In this document: positions 1 through 11,769 of the stretch, piece by piece
Layout: every line of letters starts with the position of its first letter
Numbering within the stretch: position 1 is the stretch's first letter
Origin: Tubulanus polymorphus
Taxonomy: Eukaryota; Nemertea; Palaeonemertea; Tubulaniformes; Tubulanidae
Length of the DNA stretch: 64,000 nt
Assembly (NCBI RefSeq): GCF_964204645.1
Contig: NC_134030.1
Span: 8,182,278-8,246,277, forward strand
Reading direction: 5' to 3'
Notes under the pieces: generated by a model
What the model saw: the letters and a program-made list of their open reading frames with translations, nothing else
Told to the model about the DNA's origin: nothing
Database searches by the model: none
Position numbers and translations under genes: made by a program

Positions 1-399
1 GTCTAGACAAAATGTTGCAGATTCATTAAAATTCATGAAAATTGGCCTGTACACGGCTGCGTAATTAGTGTTTTCCCGTTTCTCAAACCTGAAGTCAAAA
101 GCTAACATTTTACAAGCCGATCAACCTTGATCAACTAGATCATTGCCATGGCAACATAAATTCAGAATTTGATTTGCGTAATATATCATCGTCGATGATT
201 TTTTTTTTACAAATGATCGCGTCTCCCGCAAAATAATCACTTTAACGAATTTACGTTTCATTTCTCATACCGCTGAGACAGAAATCCAGTTATGGCGTCA
301 AACATGCTTTAAAAATATATATTATCTAACAGCCTGGAGTTCTATTGTAAGTGATCAGGTTACCACGCATGAACCATGTACCAAAACGCTAGTTTATAT

Positions 400-520
400 G
401 TCCATGATCATACTTATAATTGTGTCCTGTATACTTATAATTGTATTCTTCTGTATGCTTTGATTTGTTTAATTCATTTTGTAATTCAATGGAAAATAAA
501 GTTGTTGTTATCATTATCAT
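400..520 (+). repeat. Possible 3' end of a non-LTR retrotransposon
   Basis: AATGGAAAATAAAGTTGTTG followed by TTATCATTATCATA is the kind of 3' tail and short terminal repeat seen at the end of many invertebrate LINEs. No upstream coding part is present. Confidence 0.35.
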
Positions 521-732
521 AGCATATGTACGTTAATTTCATCAATCTCACGAAACAAAATGGGAATGTACTCTTTTGATGATTTTCCGAATCAACTAGT
601 CTCTGTCGGACTAGTAACTCTTGACTTCTACAGGGGCTAGTTTCTCATGGTGGAACCTCATCATAATGAACAAGGATATGATGATTTATCGGTCATAGTG
701 AACTTAAAAATTTGTCCCAAGCAAGACAATTT

Positions 733-944
733 CAGGGGTGCCAACCACTGAAAAGTTCCATCAGTTAAAAATTGAATTCTAATCAGTAACATTTCATTGA
801 AATATGAAAGAAAATGTTCACATTCAGTAATCAACAGTAAGACCCTCAGTAATAACTTTTTGTATGCAACAAACAAATAAAATCAGTATTCATCATCGTA
901 AAATAGTATCAAATACTGGAAATCAGGAACAGTTGGCAGCTCAG
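733..944. mobile_element. hAT-like MITE, CAGGGCTGCCAAC family, copy 1
   Basis: Starts CAGGGGTGCCAACCACTGAA and ends GGAACAGTTGGCAGC, inverted terminal repeats. The interior has CAGTAATCAACAGTAAGACC and repeated CAGTA motifs shared with copies at 44391 and 45262. The terminal style suggests hAT, which is inference; no clean target duplication was seen. Confidence 0.7.
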
Positions 945-1159
945 CAATCTATTTAGGTTCAAACTGGATAAAACAAACATATTTTGTTGTAATGAGGTTC
1001 CATTGTATAACCCATTTAAAATGTACGTATGAGGATTCCTATATTCCAGGGCTAAGTTTCATAGATGTGGAAGAAAAGTAATCCCTAGGAATATTTTGAA
1101 ATTTGTCAGTTATAACCATGGTTTCTCATTGTTACTTCCTATGGCGGTTGTCATCCGGA

Positions 1160-1290
1160 TTGAGGATTTACCCCTAGGGATAACTTTGATACTCAGTCTA
1201 TGAAACCGGGCCCTGGTTTTTGATACCATGGTAATTTTCCCTGTCTCTTGGGATAAATTTGATAACCAGTCTTTGAAACCGGCAGTAGGA
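1160..1290. repeat. Degenerate relatives of the CCGGTTTTATAGA foldback
   Basis: Two adjacent stretches, GATACTCAGTCTATGAAACC followed by GGGCCCTGG, and GATAACCAGTCTTTGAAACC followed by GGCA, resemble the right arm of the 21721 and 46402 elements. Confidence 0.4.
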
Positions 1291-1294
1291 TACG

Positions 1295-1525
1295 TTAGTT
1301 CATGTATTTATGGGGGTTGACAAAAGTCATCATCAAAATTTGTGTCAATATCATTCTACACCAATCTTCTACATGTTGACAAATTCTTCTGAAGGAATCA
1401 GATTTTGTCAACTCGTTAAACTCAACCCAATACCAGCAGTGTACCCAATCTAGCACGGCTGCAGATCCAGTAGTACCACTGGAAGCATCTACACCATATT
1501 TTTGCAAAAGAACAGCAATTTTCCA
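1295..1525 (-). CDS. Candidate exon or coding remnant, unrecognised
   Basis: Frame WKIAVLLQKYGVDASSGTTG, SAAVLDWVHCWYWVEFNELT, KSDSFRRICQHVEDWC, then MILTQ to a TAA at 1295-1297. There is no ATG at the start; a stop precedes position 1525. Codon use is natural and the Trp/Cys content is unlike random AT-rich DNA. LLQKYGVD faintly recalls ankyrin-type helices, but this is not enough for a call. Confidence 0.2.
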   Translation of the reverse strand, partial: WKIAVLLQKYGVDASSGTTGSAAVLDWVHCWYWVEFNELTKSDSFRRICQHVEDWCRMILTQILMMTFVNPHKYMN

Positions 1526-2094
1526 TTAATATCTCAATGCTAATATTCATCTTAGTAGTGTAAAAATGACGAGCAATTATCTAACTTATTATTAGATAAT
1601 TGCTCCTAGCTTCAATGCATTCTCATAGCTGCTTCTGGGTTCAAATTCGGGGTTGGGTTTTCCCAGAGGGAAAGTTGCTTTTCTATTCATGAATTCAAAG
1701 TACTCCAATCATGCCCAGAATGCAACACATCCTGCACATCTGATTTTCGAAAAACTTTCTGGGTTGGATCCACAGAAATTCCACCCATGTTGATTTTTGC
1801 ACCTACCCGAAATGGTGGATCGGCTACTGCAGCACCTACAACTAAGTTCCATTCGATTAACTACAGTCAAGCCTGTTTAATCCGGATCAACTTAATCTGG
1901 ATTTTGGTCTAATCCGGACAATATTTGCATTCCATTTGTTCATAAGTAAACAAGAAAATGACTTCCCCGCGGTCCCCAAATCACCCAAATTAAGCGGATT
2001 CTATTGTAGACAGTTTTTTACTAAGATGAGATAATGTACCTTCAAACGATGGGTAGTTCCTGTAATGCCCTCAGTTGGTAAAATATCAGCAGGT

Positions 2095-2332
2095 TTGAAC
2101 TTTTAAACAAATTAGATGAATTGTGTCATTTAGTTGTTTTTGTTGTTTTTGTTGGTAATAGGTTTCAAATGTCAATCAATATTTCGAGTTAATCAGGATC
2201 AAAATGAATATTTCTGCCTGGGCCAGTGTCACTGTTTGGCTAGGTTTTACCATTGCGGATCAATAACTCCAAGAAAATTGTCCAATTCATGTATTCATTT
2301 CCTCTGTAGACGGATAACAAGTTAGTCCAACA
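2095..2332 (+). repeat. Direct duplication, unit 1
   Basis: Shares AGGTTTCAAATGTCAATCA, TTGGCTAGGTTTTAC and AAATTGTCCAATTCATG with the unit at 2520-2778. Both are open over part of their length but with different breaks, so no gene is called. Confidence 0.75.
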
Positions 2333-2519
2333 GCGACATATCCTTAATTTTTCTATTGGTCAGACATCAGACAGATTTCTTTCACAAAATAGATAAATTT
2401 TTGGAATTTTCAAAAGATCCATGTTTTTCGTTATGTATCCAACATTAGTCGGACCTGTCACACTTGTGGCGACGTCATTGTCCAATTGAGCCCAGAACGC
2501 ATCAGAAAAATGTCGGGGG

Positions 2520-2778
2520 ACCCACAGTCATTCTCCGGGTTTGAACTTTCAAACAATTCAAATGAAATTGTCATTTTGATCAGTTGTTTCGTTTTTCTAT
2601 CGGATATAGGTTTCAAATGTCAATCAGTATTTCAAGTTAAACAGAATCAAAATAGATATTTCTGTCTGGGTGTCACCGTTTGGCTAGGTTTTACATCTTT
2701 CGCGAGCAATAACTCCTGGAAATTGTCCAATTCATGCATCTATTTCCTCTCTAGACGATAGATAGAAGTTAATCCAAT
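2520..2778 (+). repeat. Direct duplication, unit 2
   Basis: Second copy of the 2095-2332 block, about 425 bp downstream and roughly 80% identical by eye. Confidence 0.75.
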
Positions 2779-2800
2779 CTTAAGACGGTTCCTTTGTTAT

Positions 2801-2916
2801 ACGGGACCCAGTTCCACAGTTGTGAGTTAAGATTTTACTCTTAGCTCATCGAAAATGAACTAACTTTACAACTCAAGAGTTAACTCTAACTCATGACTGT
2901 GGAATTGGATCCTGTA
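2801..2916. mobile_element. Foldback MITE with ACGGGACCCAGTTCCACAGT ends
   Basis: The left end ACGGGACCCAGTTCCACAGT and right end ACTGTGGAATTGGATCCTGT are inverted repeats. The arms continue with GAGTTAA and TTAACTC. The loop holds TCATCGAAAATGAACT (2846-2861), a string also present at 47478-47493. Confidence 0.75.
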
Positions 2917-2919
2917 GTA

Positions 2920-5110
2920 CAGTAGACTCCAAGTCCGATATTCTGGCCCATGATATGGATTATGTTGACATATTTTTACACTAAAAGGATCCAACTCGAG
3001 CGGAGTTTACCGTGATGGGAGTTTACCGTACGATAGGCTTTGACTAGCCTTAAATCTAAACCTCGACTGAAACTGCCCCTGGTACTTGATTTAACCTGAG
3101 GATTAAATGCTTAAAAATTGCAGACTACGCATGTACCATGGATAGTATCATTGAAAAACCACGGAAAAAGATAAATCTCTAAATATTCCCTTTGGTTAAA
3201 GTAAGTACCAGTCTTTAAGCTAGTTTTTATTACAACGACTCTTCAAACGATGAAAAAAACAAGAACGGTGTACTTGAATATGAAACTATTGAATGAAACT
3301 TTATTTTCAGCTGAAAAATTAATGTCGATACATATACTACTTTCATACAAAAACTGGCAAAAAAATTGCTCAAGATTATGTGACAGCAATGATAAATTCA
3401 TCATAGTACATACAACCATATACATGTAGAAGATTTATTTACAATTCTCCACTCAAAGGATATTTCTTCAATCACGTTATAACATATCGCTTATACAAAA
3501 CACAGGTAATGTGGCAAAAGTAAAACTGAGTCATATGAGACATGAGAAAAAAGACCTCAGACTTGACAAAGACAGATCTGAAGACAGGCTTCGATCGATA
3601 ATATAGAAGTAATACAAAAATTTAGTAAAAACCATATGAAATAATGCTTCAAAAAATCTATGGTAAGGATTATACAGAATAGAAAAACATTACTTAAGTA
3701 CTAGTCGATATAAATAGGTAGTATATGTACATATCAAACAAGATCTAGAAGGCTTCAAAAGACGATCAAAATAATTCTACCATTGTTTAACTTGAAAAAG
3801 TCGCAAAGCGAAATGTACTTCGATCGTTTCTTGCAAATTAACAACGCAAAAATGAAAGCCCCGCAGCTTATGAAAGACTTGATTCGTTCAGACACATCGC
3901 AAATATTTCCCCATATCCTCTTTTCATTGACGAAATTGTACGAAATCGAGAGAAAAGTCATCGAATTTCATTGTGTCATCGCGACGGCCCGTGCACGGAC
4001 ATGGTAGTCGTCTCTGGCAGCGGAGGACTTGTGACCGTAATTAACGATGCACCTTGCTTCAGCATGCGCAGTCACAGACAGATAACTCAACTACACAGTC
4101 GGGCTGCGCAGTCTAGAAGCAGCAGTGCGAGATTTTTATTATGCAAATGGACACATTGTCTGGCTTCGGGAACAGGAGCGATGGCTGGGAACGAAGTCAT
4201 GGTGTACAGACGCACAGCGCAATTGAGTAACGAGCTCGGCAACCAGATAACAGTTTAATGTCATCGATTTTTGTGCGGGGAAAGATCATCAAAGACCTTT
4301 TGAGCACTTCGCTGTCCACGCCGATAACAATCCGGCGCGCGCACACGAACTGGCCTTGGTGAAAAAATCTGCCCAGAACGCGGTCTGTGGTGACTGTCGA
4401 ATATCAGCGACAACGGAACTCCCAAATACAACAAGGCACTCCGACAACCTGCAGATGTCGCTGACGAGAATCGAATGTCCAGAGACCATGTCATCGCATC
4501 GACGAGATTTCGTTTCTTTGATACGTGCCCAACAAGATCTCAAAACCATAAAGTTTCGTATTCGGATACGATTAAAGGAAATGGCTTTTAGTATAATGAT
4601 AAATACATGTTCTCGCTCACCAATGAATACATTTTTAATGATTACAGTTACAGAGAAGTTTAAAAACCCATACAGTGTAAGTAAAATCAGCGAATAGAAT
4701 AACCGTAATGGGTTGAAAAATTCCGTTGTCGGCTTCTTCGCGATATCCATTAATATACTATATGTACACAAACGTAAATGCGAATGTCGTCAATCTCGTT
4801 AAGATTTCAGGAGCACGGAGGTCGCGTGTGCGAGAAACCCGCCGCGAGCTCCGTTAGGCGTCGACCTCGCAGCGATAAACGATACAGGATATCAAAAACC
4901 CCAATCGCGCGGTTGAACTACTTACCACTCGGATTAAACGTACCGAGAATTCACGAGAAATATCTTCAATAGTACTAAAATCATAACTACGTACTGAAAT
5001 GTCATCGTGCTAACTGAACAGCAGTTGAAACGACGATGATAAACAACACTTAATCATCGACAATTTTCAACCGATCAAATATTGACTTTATCCCCGCATG
5101 AAGAACAAAA
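2920..5110. other. No established gene; short ORFs only
   Basis: Plus-strand frames 3971-4258 and 4356-4697 overlap minus-strand frames over the same DNA. 3960-4370 is somewhat richer in GC and contains GCATGCGCAGTC (NRF1-like) and ATTATGCAAATGG (octamer). No splice or homology support. Confidence 0.45.
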
Positions 5111-5117
5111 GCTCTAT

Positions 5118-6035
<918 letters not shown>

Positions 6036-6039
6036 ATCC

Positions 6040-6470
6040 TAGGATGGAGTACTCCTATTGTACAACATTGGCTGCTGGATATTGGGATCGAATTTCATAG
6101 TGAATATAGGTGAGACAATTGAATAAACCTGGACAATACTGGGGTACTTCATCGGTTGATCCAGTCCAGGGCAACTAATCTTATAAACCGCAATCACACC
6201 AGAGCTTTTGGCCCAAGCCAACCACTTACATGGGTGACGAATAGGCTAGTGCCTGTTTGACAAAAATGTAGGACCAGGCCATACCAAATACTAGCACAAA
6301 TCATTGCGTTTGAATGAATGCCGGTTTCAGAAGTGACTCACCTAGCTTTGTCACACCATTCTTTAGTGTTGAGTGTCTGTTTTATGTGCTAACACGTTCT
6401 CTAATTAGGCACAGGCCAAATTCGAATAGGGTCTAATCTGGGCCAAATCGTCTTCATGCGATCGTGGCTA
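6040..6470. repeat. Diverged dispersed repeat, copy 1
   Basis: CGGTTTCAGAAGTGACTCAC and CTGGGCCAAATCGTCTTCAT have counterparts in the same order at 14940-15290 (GGTTCCTGAGGTGACTCGC, CGGGTCAAATCATCTCCGTG). Confidence 0.4.
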
Positions 6471-6474
6471 CATA

Positions 6475-8305
6475 GACATACCGGTAATACAGGAGGAAAG
6501 CATTCTCATTCTCTAAGCAAGTTAAGCTGACTGGGTTGAATCTACATGATGGACTCTGTGCAATGAGTTTAAAAAGATCAGCAGATACTTAGCATCAGAG
6601 CCTAAATCACTAATGCATCATACAGTTGACATCGCGTAAGTTGTAGTAGTCGGGATTATCATTATGTTGACGACTTATCCAAACAACGACTTAAGAATTA
6701 GAAATAAAAATTTGGACTGGAAGTAGAGATGACCTGTAAGGGATGCCATGACTTATTCGTTGATAACTTAAGTGACTTTGAACTAAATCTAATCAGTTTG
6801 TTTCAAGAACCTCTGTCGATATCAAAGTTGAAACTGAAGTTAGGTCCCTTTTCAAATGTATGGCTAAGTCTAGATGATTACATGCAGTCACTTGTCAAGA
6901 AAGTCCAAAAATTGGCTTGATTCTTAATGACAGGTTTCATCCGAGACGTTTAGCGACACCCAAGGCCGGTCTCTGGTAACACATCCAGGAATGAATCTCT
7001 CCGTCTCCAAATCAGAGACGACTCGTAGCTAAGCCGGGTTCGTATGAAATATGGCACGACGCAAATAATCGTTGCTGCGACAAAACAATCAATTCCGTAG
7101 AAAATCAGTCGCCAGATAATAAACATGTTGCCTGGCAACCTGTACACTCATTCCAGACAAAAAATAATATAACACATGCCACGATGCGATAATATGACGT
7201 ACGTTCGGTGTTGAACAAAACTACGTGTTCCAGAAAGTACTACGATCTGAAAAACGTTGAAGCCTTTTTAGTTAAAAAGCAGGGATAGTGGGTGCAGGGC
7301 GTACCACCCTCTAGAAATGTCTACAATATTGAAACCTAAACAAGTTTAAATTCATAAGCTTGTTCTCTGTAATTCCAACAATGAGTTGACATTTTCCGAT
7401 GGCCAGTAAAGGCTATATATACTGCAAGTGACTACAGGAATACTAATCTAACCCATAACGGTGAAACTGGAACCATCTATGCCGGAATATCTGCTAGTCC
7501 GTTCAAAAATTTGAAAACATCCTAAACACATAATAGGCTGATCTTGACTCTTAAAAGGTCAGATCTAACACTAGCTATACATATCAATTTTATATTTCGT
7601 GTCTTCACAAGGAGATATTGACGACTACAATGTATATTCTATAAGATTGAAAATACTTGCATCGATAACATAGGTCTATATATAACGGAGGAAATATACG
7701 TCCACACTTGTGGTTAATTAATGAGATCTAATACTCTTAAGTGATCATTTTGACGGTTTCTGTGAGCAGCTCGGAAAGACATCTGATTTTTTTTACTATT
7801 GCGTATGAAAGCTAGCACTATGTATACTAAAACTAAAGCTACGCATCGAGCTGATTTTGGGACATCAATGGCTCATTCACCATTCAGTACCAAATATCTT
7901 CAATTTACACCGAAGATATTTACACAAGTAACTGAAAACTGAGTTGATGCAAATAGAACAAAAAACATATATGACAAAATGGTCGGGTTTTTTCACTGGC
8001 GTTCCTGTCGAGTCCGATGAGGAGCCCTGTTGAGTTTGGTGAGCGCATCAACAACAAACCAGCTAAATCAATCATTCTTCTGATGTAGCTCTTATTGAAT
8101 AATGAATGAACCGCTAAAACATACCGGATAAAGACAACCAATCGCTTATTAAGCAACGAGAAGTACCCTACCGAGTCGAACTCGTGTTTCATTAAACTGA
8201 ATACTTATTAATCATGCACTGACAGGAGCAGCCACAATCCCTCAACCTACCGATCACTGATATAGGATAGAAAAGTAAAGAAAAAAAAAACAATAATTTC
8301 AACCT
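6475..8305. other. Nothing recognised
   Basis: AT-rich DNA with chance ORFs only. Confidence 0.5.
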
Positions 8306-8308
8306 GTG

Positions 8309-8512
8309 AACCCTAATGAGAACTCTTTGAACCCTAATGAGAACTCCATGAACCCTAATGAGAACTCCACGAACCCTAAGAAGAACTCTTTGAACCCTAA
8401 TGAGAACTCCACAAACCCTAATAACTCCATGAACCATAATGAGAACTCCATAAACCCTAAGAAGAATTCCATGAGCCTTAATGAAAACTCCATGAACCCT
8501 AATGAACTCTAT
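8309..8512. repeat. 21-bp minisatellite (CCCTAATGAGAACTCCATGAA)n
   Basis: About ten units of a 21-bp motif with some shorter ones. Each intact unit carries CCCTAA, the metazoan telomere hexamer. Because 21 is a multiple of three, several frames stay open: an Asn-Pro-Asn-Glu-Asn-Ser heptad on the plus strand, and a Val-His-Gly-Val-Leu type repeat on the minus strand. There is no other sign of coding. Confidence 0.93.
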
Positions 8513-8620
8513 GTTCGACTCTGGCGAGTGAGGATCTGCCAGGAAGGCATTCAGACTCCAACGTCGATTCAGACATATTTGAAAATCAACTAAATTCTGA
8601 CAAGTTGTCGCATGAAAACG

Positions 8621-8665
8621 TACGCCATCTAGCGGGATAGCTGGTGACACGGGTACCTCATTGCT
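8621..8665. repeat. Terminal fragment of the GGGATACCGGCA MITE family
   Basis: TACGCCATCTAGCGGGATAG followed by CTGGTGACACGGGTACCTCATTG resembles the reversed left end of the 21951 copy. On the minus strand CCCGCTAGATGGCG is again CTCF-like. Confidence 0.45.
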
Positions 8666-8669
8666 GCAA

Positions 8670-11165
8670 CCAGTAACCAGTAACCTGCACTCGGCCGCTG
8701 CACCTCTTATCAAATTAGGTGCATGAAAGACTTCAATAATACCACTACACTCAATCATAATGAAGTGTACCTTACCTGTTGGCGACTGTCTGACCTTTTA
8801 CAGGAGACACCAGCCGTACAATAGGCAACACTTGTGTCTAGGTTGTCATCAAATTGACGATATATCAGTACAAAATACCATCAGAGACTTCACTCGCATC
8901 GGAAACATTCAGTAACTAGGTGGCTACCAACATCATTATGAACAAGAACATGTATCATTACGACCATTATGAACATGTACATCGAACAACGAAGCAACTT
9001 TCTCCGATAAGCAATGACCGCCGACATGATATTTCGATTAAAACCATAAGAAGAATAGGTTTTCCCGAGAAAAAAACTACAGACTCCGCCTGTATCAGAA
9101 CTTTTACTAAGATAATCCTTCAAAGTGCTCGCGAATGCGACTTGATCGCAAGTAGATTGATAGAGACTGCGATCGACTGCTTTAGGTTGATTCCGGAAAT
9201 TGAGCTAATCTCATCGCAGTGGGTGACCAAGTACATCAATTGATCGAATAATCACACCGAAGATAGGTCGAATAATTGCGCTTCAATGAACGTGTATTCG
9301 TATATGACCACGCGCAATTTTTCTCAGACAGGTGTTCCCGGAATCAGAGAAGGAACGCAAACATTGCTTGCCCATCTTCATGGCCTATAGAAAGGAACAA
9401 TGTTTGTTATTTGAAATGGCAATCTACAAACATTTAATCCATGTACGATGGTAAACAATGAAAAATGCCGGCTTTGATGCTGTGATTACAATAAAAAGCT
9501 ACAAGGCTTCGCTGATGAGAGAGACAAAGAAAAACTGTAATAAGCACTAGCATCAAAATTGACAGACTGCACGAAATGTGTGCAAAAAACTATAATCTAA
9601 CCTATCGCGGTAACGGTTTGAATACAATTCATTGATCAGCGTATATCATATTCGGCGAAAAAAGAAGCTCCGCAGACTCGTCGTCATCGTATGAAGCATT
9701 TAAAATCGAATCAACGTCGAACGCGTTTAAGCCAGCGACACTCCAAGTGCACTTGAATCAACTGTGTATACATGACGAGAATGTCTGGGGCAGCGGTGCA
9801 GATCTTTACCGACACCGACGAATGAAACGTGCAGACTCAGGGTTCGAGTGAGACTGCGACAATTCCCCTCGCCACTCCCTTTCTGCCCACGTCCGCAGAA
9901 AGCATCGATATAATTCAATCGCGGATTACGCTTTTTTAATACGCGCAACTTCCCGAAAAAGAAACTATCCCAGCAAACTAAGGACCGGACCTTCTTTTCT
10001 CTTCGTGGAAAATTCCGTCGACAATTCCGTCGACGCGCACGTATACACAGCGAACTCGAGAACACGTCCTTCGACGTTACATTCTTTTCTTTTTTTAAAT
10101 ACAAAAATACGCAACACCACGAAACAAAAGCAACGAACAGCGTTTTACAGACATCAGGCTTTATAGCGATACCCACCCATTTTCCGACGCTGTGCATCGC
10201 GCTGAAACCAATCTCCCGATTCCAGAGATCCTAGCCTGGGAATGTCATATCCCTAATCACAAGTTAGGGTCTCAGGGAAAGGGCTAGTGGTTGCCGTCGC
10301 CGAGCGACGGGTCGTCGGATATTCCAGCCCAGTCTCCTGCCCACTGGATGTTTTTCATGTCGTCGAACCGCACAGGAATAAAGCGCCTGTCTGCCACTAG
10401 TGGCAGCGCGATCGTTCCAGACATTAACTCTTCCGCTATTCAGTCAGTCTGAACGCAGTGAATCAATACCACAGCCGCAGTCTGCTGCCTTGCGCGCTGT
10501 ATGTTTTCATGTTTTCGTTGTATACCTTTTAAAACACAGCTGCTATTGCATTTTTATAACGTTTTTATTGTTGCCGCTGCCGCTGCCGCCGCGCTATATA
10601 TTTCTATACTTGCATAGATTTTAATAACCCTAGGCAACAACCAACGCTATATCGGAGGATTACGACAGAAACTCTCTCCAAGTATGCAAGCTTTCTTTAA
10701 TAACTTCGCCATCAATCCTGAATTGAAATATTGTTGTATCAGACTAGAACTAAACAACGTTGGCCCTAGTATAAAGCTTAAAACGAAAATTACACCCATT
10801 ACCATATTTCCCAGACCAAACAAATCAATACCAAATACATATAACTAGAAAGTAGTTGAATTCGCCTGTATCATTTACCTCGCATAGAGTGGTGGTGGTT
10901 ACTGGAGGTTGAGACTTGCTTAACACCATAAAAAGGGCGTCGTCAAAAAGGGCACAATTCTATCGAAGATGAATCAGAAAAGGACAATTCAGTCAAAAAT
11001 GTGGCCCCGCTATTGGATTGTATCTTTTGACAATGACATTTTCTCAGGTACGCTGCCGTTTTTCATATCAATTAAACCGGACAGGTAGAGTTACCCGCAG
11101 AGAGAGAGACCTTCGACGATCTCGAATCAGACACTTACGATATTTATCTAATTATTGTTATTTTT
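8670..11165. other. No established gene
   Basis: The minus frame 9727-10197 (156 codons, ATG at 10197) has a hydrophobic stretch near residues 16-33 and an inverted CCAAT just upstream, but no recognisable domain. 9640-10450 is mildly CpG-rich. Confidence 0.4.
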
Positions 11166-11169
11166 TCAG

Positions 11170-11383
11170 TTGCCCGGACAAGCAGGTAGTTAATAGCTAT
11201 ACGCGGCGTTTTCTCATCGATCAACGTCTAGCGTTCACGGCGAATCAATCATATAACATTAAGAGAGCCCCCCTCGACCGACAACGTGTAATACTAACGC
11301 CATCAAACATTCCAATTCCACCCGCGGGAGATCTCTGGCCGCCGAGGGACGACCAACGCTGCAGCTTCCAGACATACAAATAA
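11170..11383 (+). CDS. Candidate terminal coding exon, unrecognised protein
   Basis: An acceptor with a T-rich tract (TTGTTATTTTTTCAG, ending 11169) opens a frame that runs TGC CCG GAC AAG CAG to TAA at 11381-11383, about 70 residues: CPDKQVVNSYTRRF, then LIDQRLAFTANQSYNIKRAP and PIPPAGDLWPPRDDQRCSFQ, ending TYK. Codon choice looks coding-like. An AATAAA lies at 11438-11443, although it falls inside a foldback element. No family recognised, and no upstream exon with a matching donor was established. It could also be chance. Confidence 0.25.
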
Positions 11384-11415
11384 CTGCTTATACGTATATA
11401 GGCATGAATTACGTA

Positions 11416-11558
11416 GTCCCACAATGGAATTTTATACAATAAAATTCATCAAAACGACACCACAACATTTTGGCTGTTGACTAACAGCTTGCATCCAGGC
11501 TGCTCGTCGACAGAACGTTTTAATTCAATCATATAAAATTCCTTTGTGGGACTTCTTG
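11416..11558. mobile_element. Foldback element with GTCCCACAATGGAATTTTAT ends
   Basis: GTCCCACAATGGAATTTTAT at about 11416 pairs with ATATAAAATTCCTTTGTGGGAC at about 11534-11555. It supplies the AATAAA that follows the candidate exon at 11170-11383. Confidence 0.55.
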
Positions 11559-11626
11559 ATTCAAGTCTACATGGATTAGAGAGTTTTATTCGACTACTAA
11601 TGTAGGCATTTTTCAAACATACACAA

Positions 11627-11765
11627 CAGGGCCCAGTTGCTCAACAGTTGGTGACAGTTAACCAGTTGATACCGGTAGTTGACATAGTGACCATTAAAAG
11701 TTCATTGTTACTATGGTATTTATCCGCCGGTTATCTTTTACCAACTTTTGAGCAACTGGCCCCTG
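11627..11765. mobile_element. Foldback MITE, GGGCCAGTTGCTCAA family
   Basis: Left end CAGGGCCCAGTTGCTCAA and right end TTGAGCAACTGGCCCCTG are inverted repeats, with further pairing inward (CAGTTGGT / ACCAACTTT). About 139 bp, no coding capacity. A second copy is at 60703-60815. Confidence 0.75.
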
Positions 11766-11769
11766 CATT

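Larger units (their letters stand above)
945..2090. other. No established gene
   Basis: Apart from the degenerate foldback pieces (1160-1290) and the candidate exon at 1295-1525, nothing recognisable is seen. Confidence 0.5.

Noticed and set aside
8192-8758. 188-codon minus-strand ORF
   Set aside because: Its core is the 21-bp minisatellite and its end runs into MITE sequence. No domain is visible.
9727-10197. 156-codon minus-strand ORF with ATG and a hydrophobic stretch
   Set aside because: No recognisable domain, no splice sites tied to it and ordinary codon use; not enough for a gene call.
10396-10416. CTGCCACTAGTGGCAGCG as a CTCF site
   Set aside because: The spacing between CCACTAG and GGC is one base short of the consensus; it is simply a palindrome.
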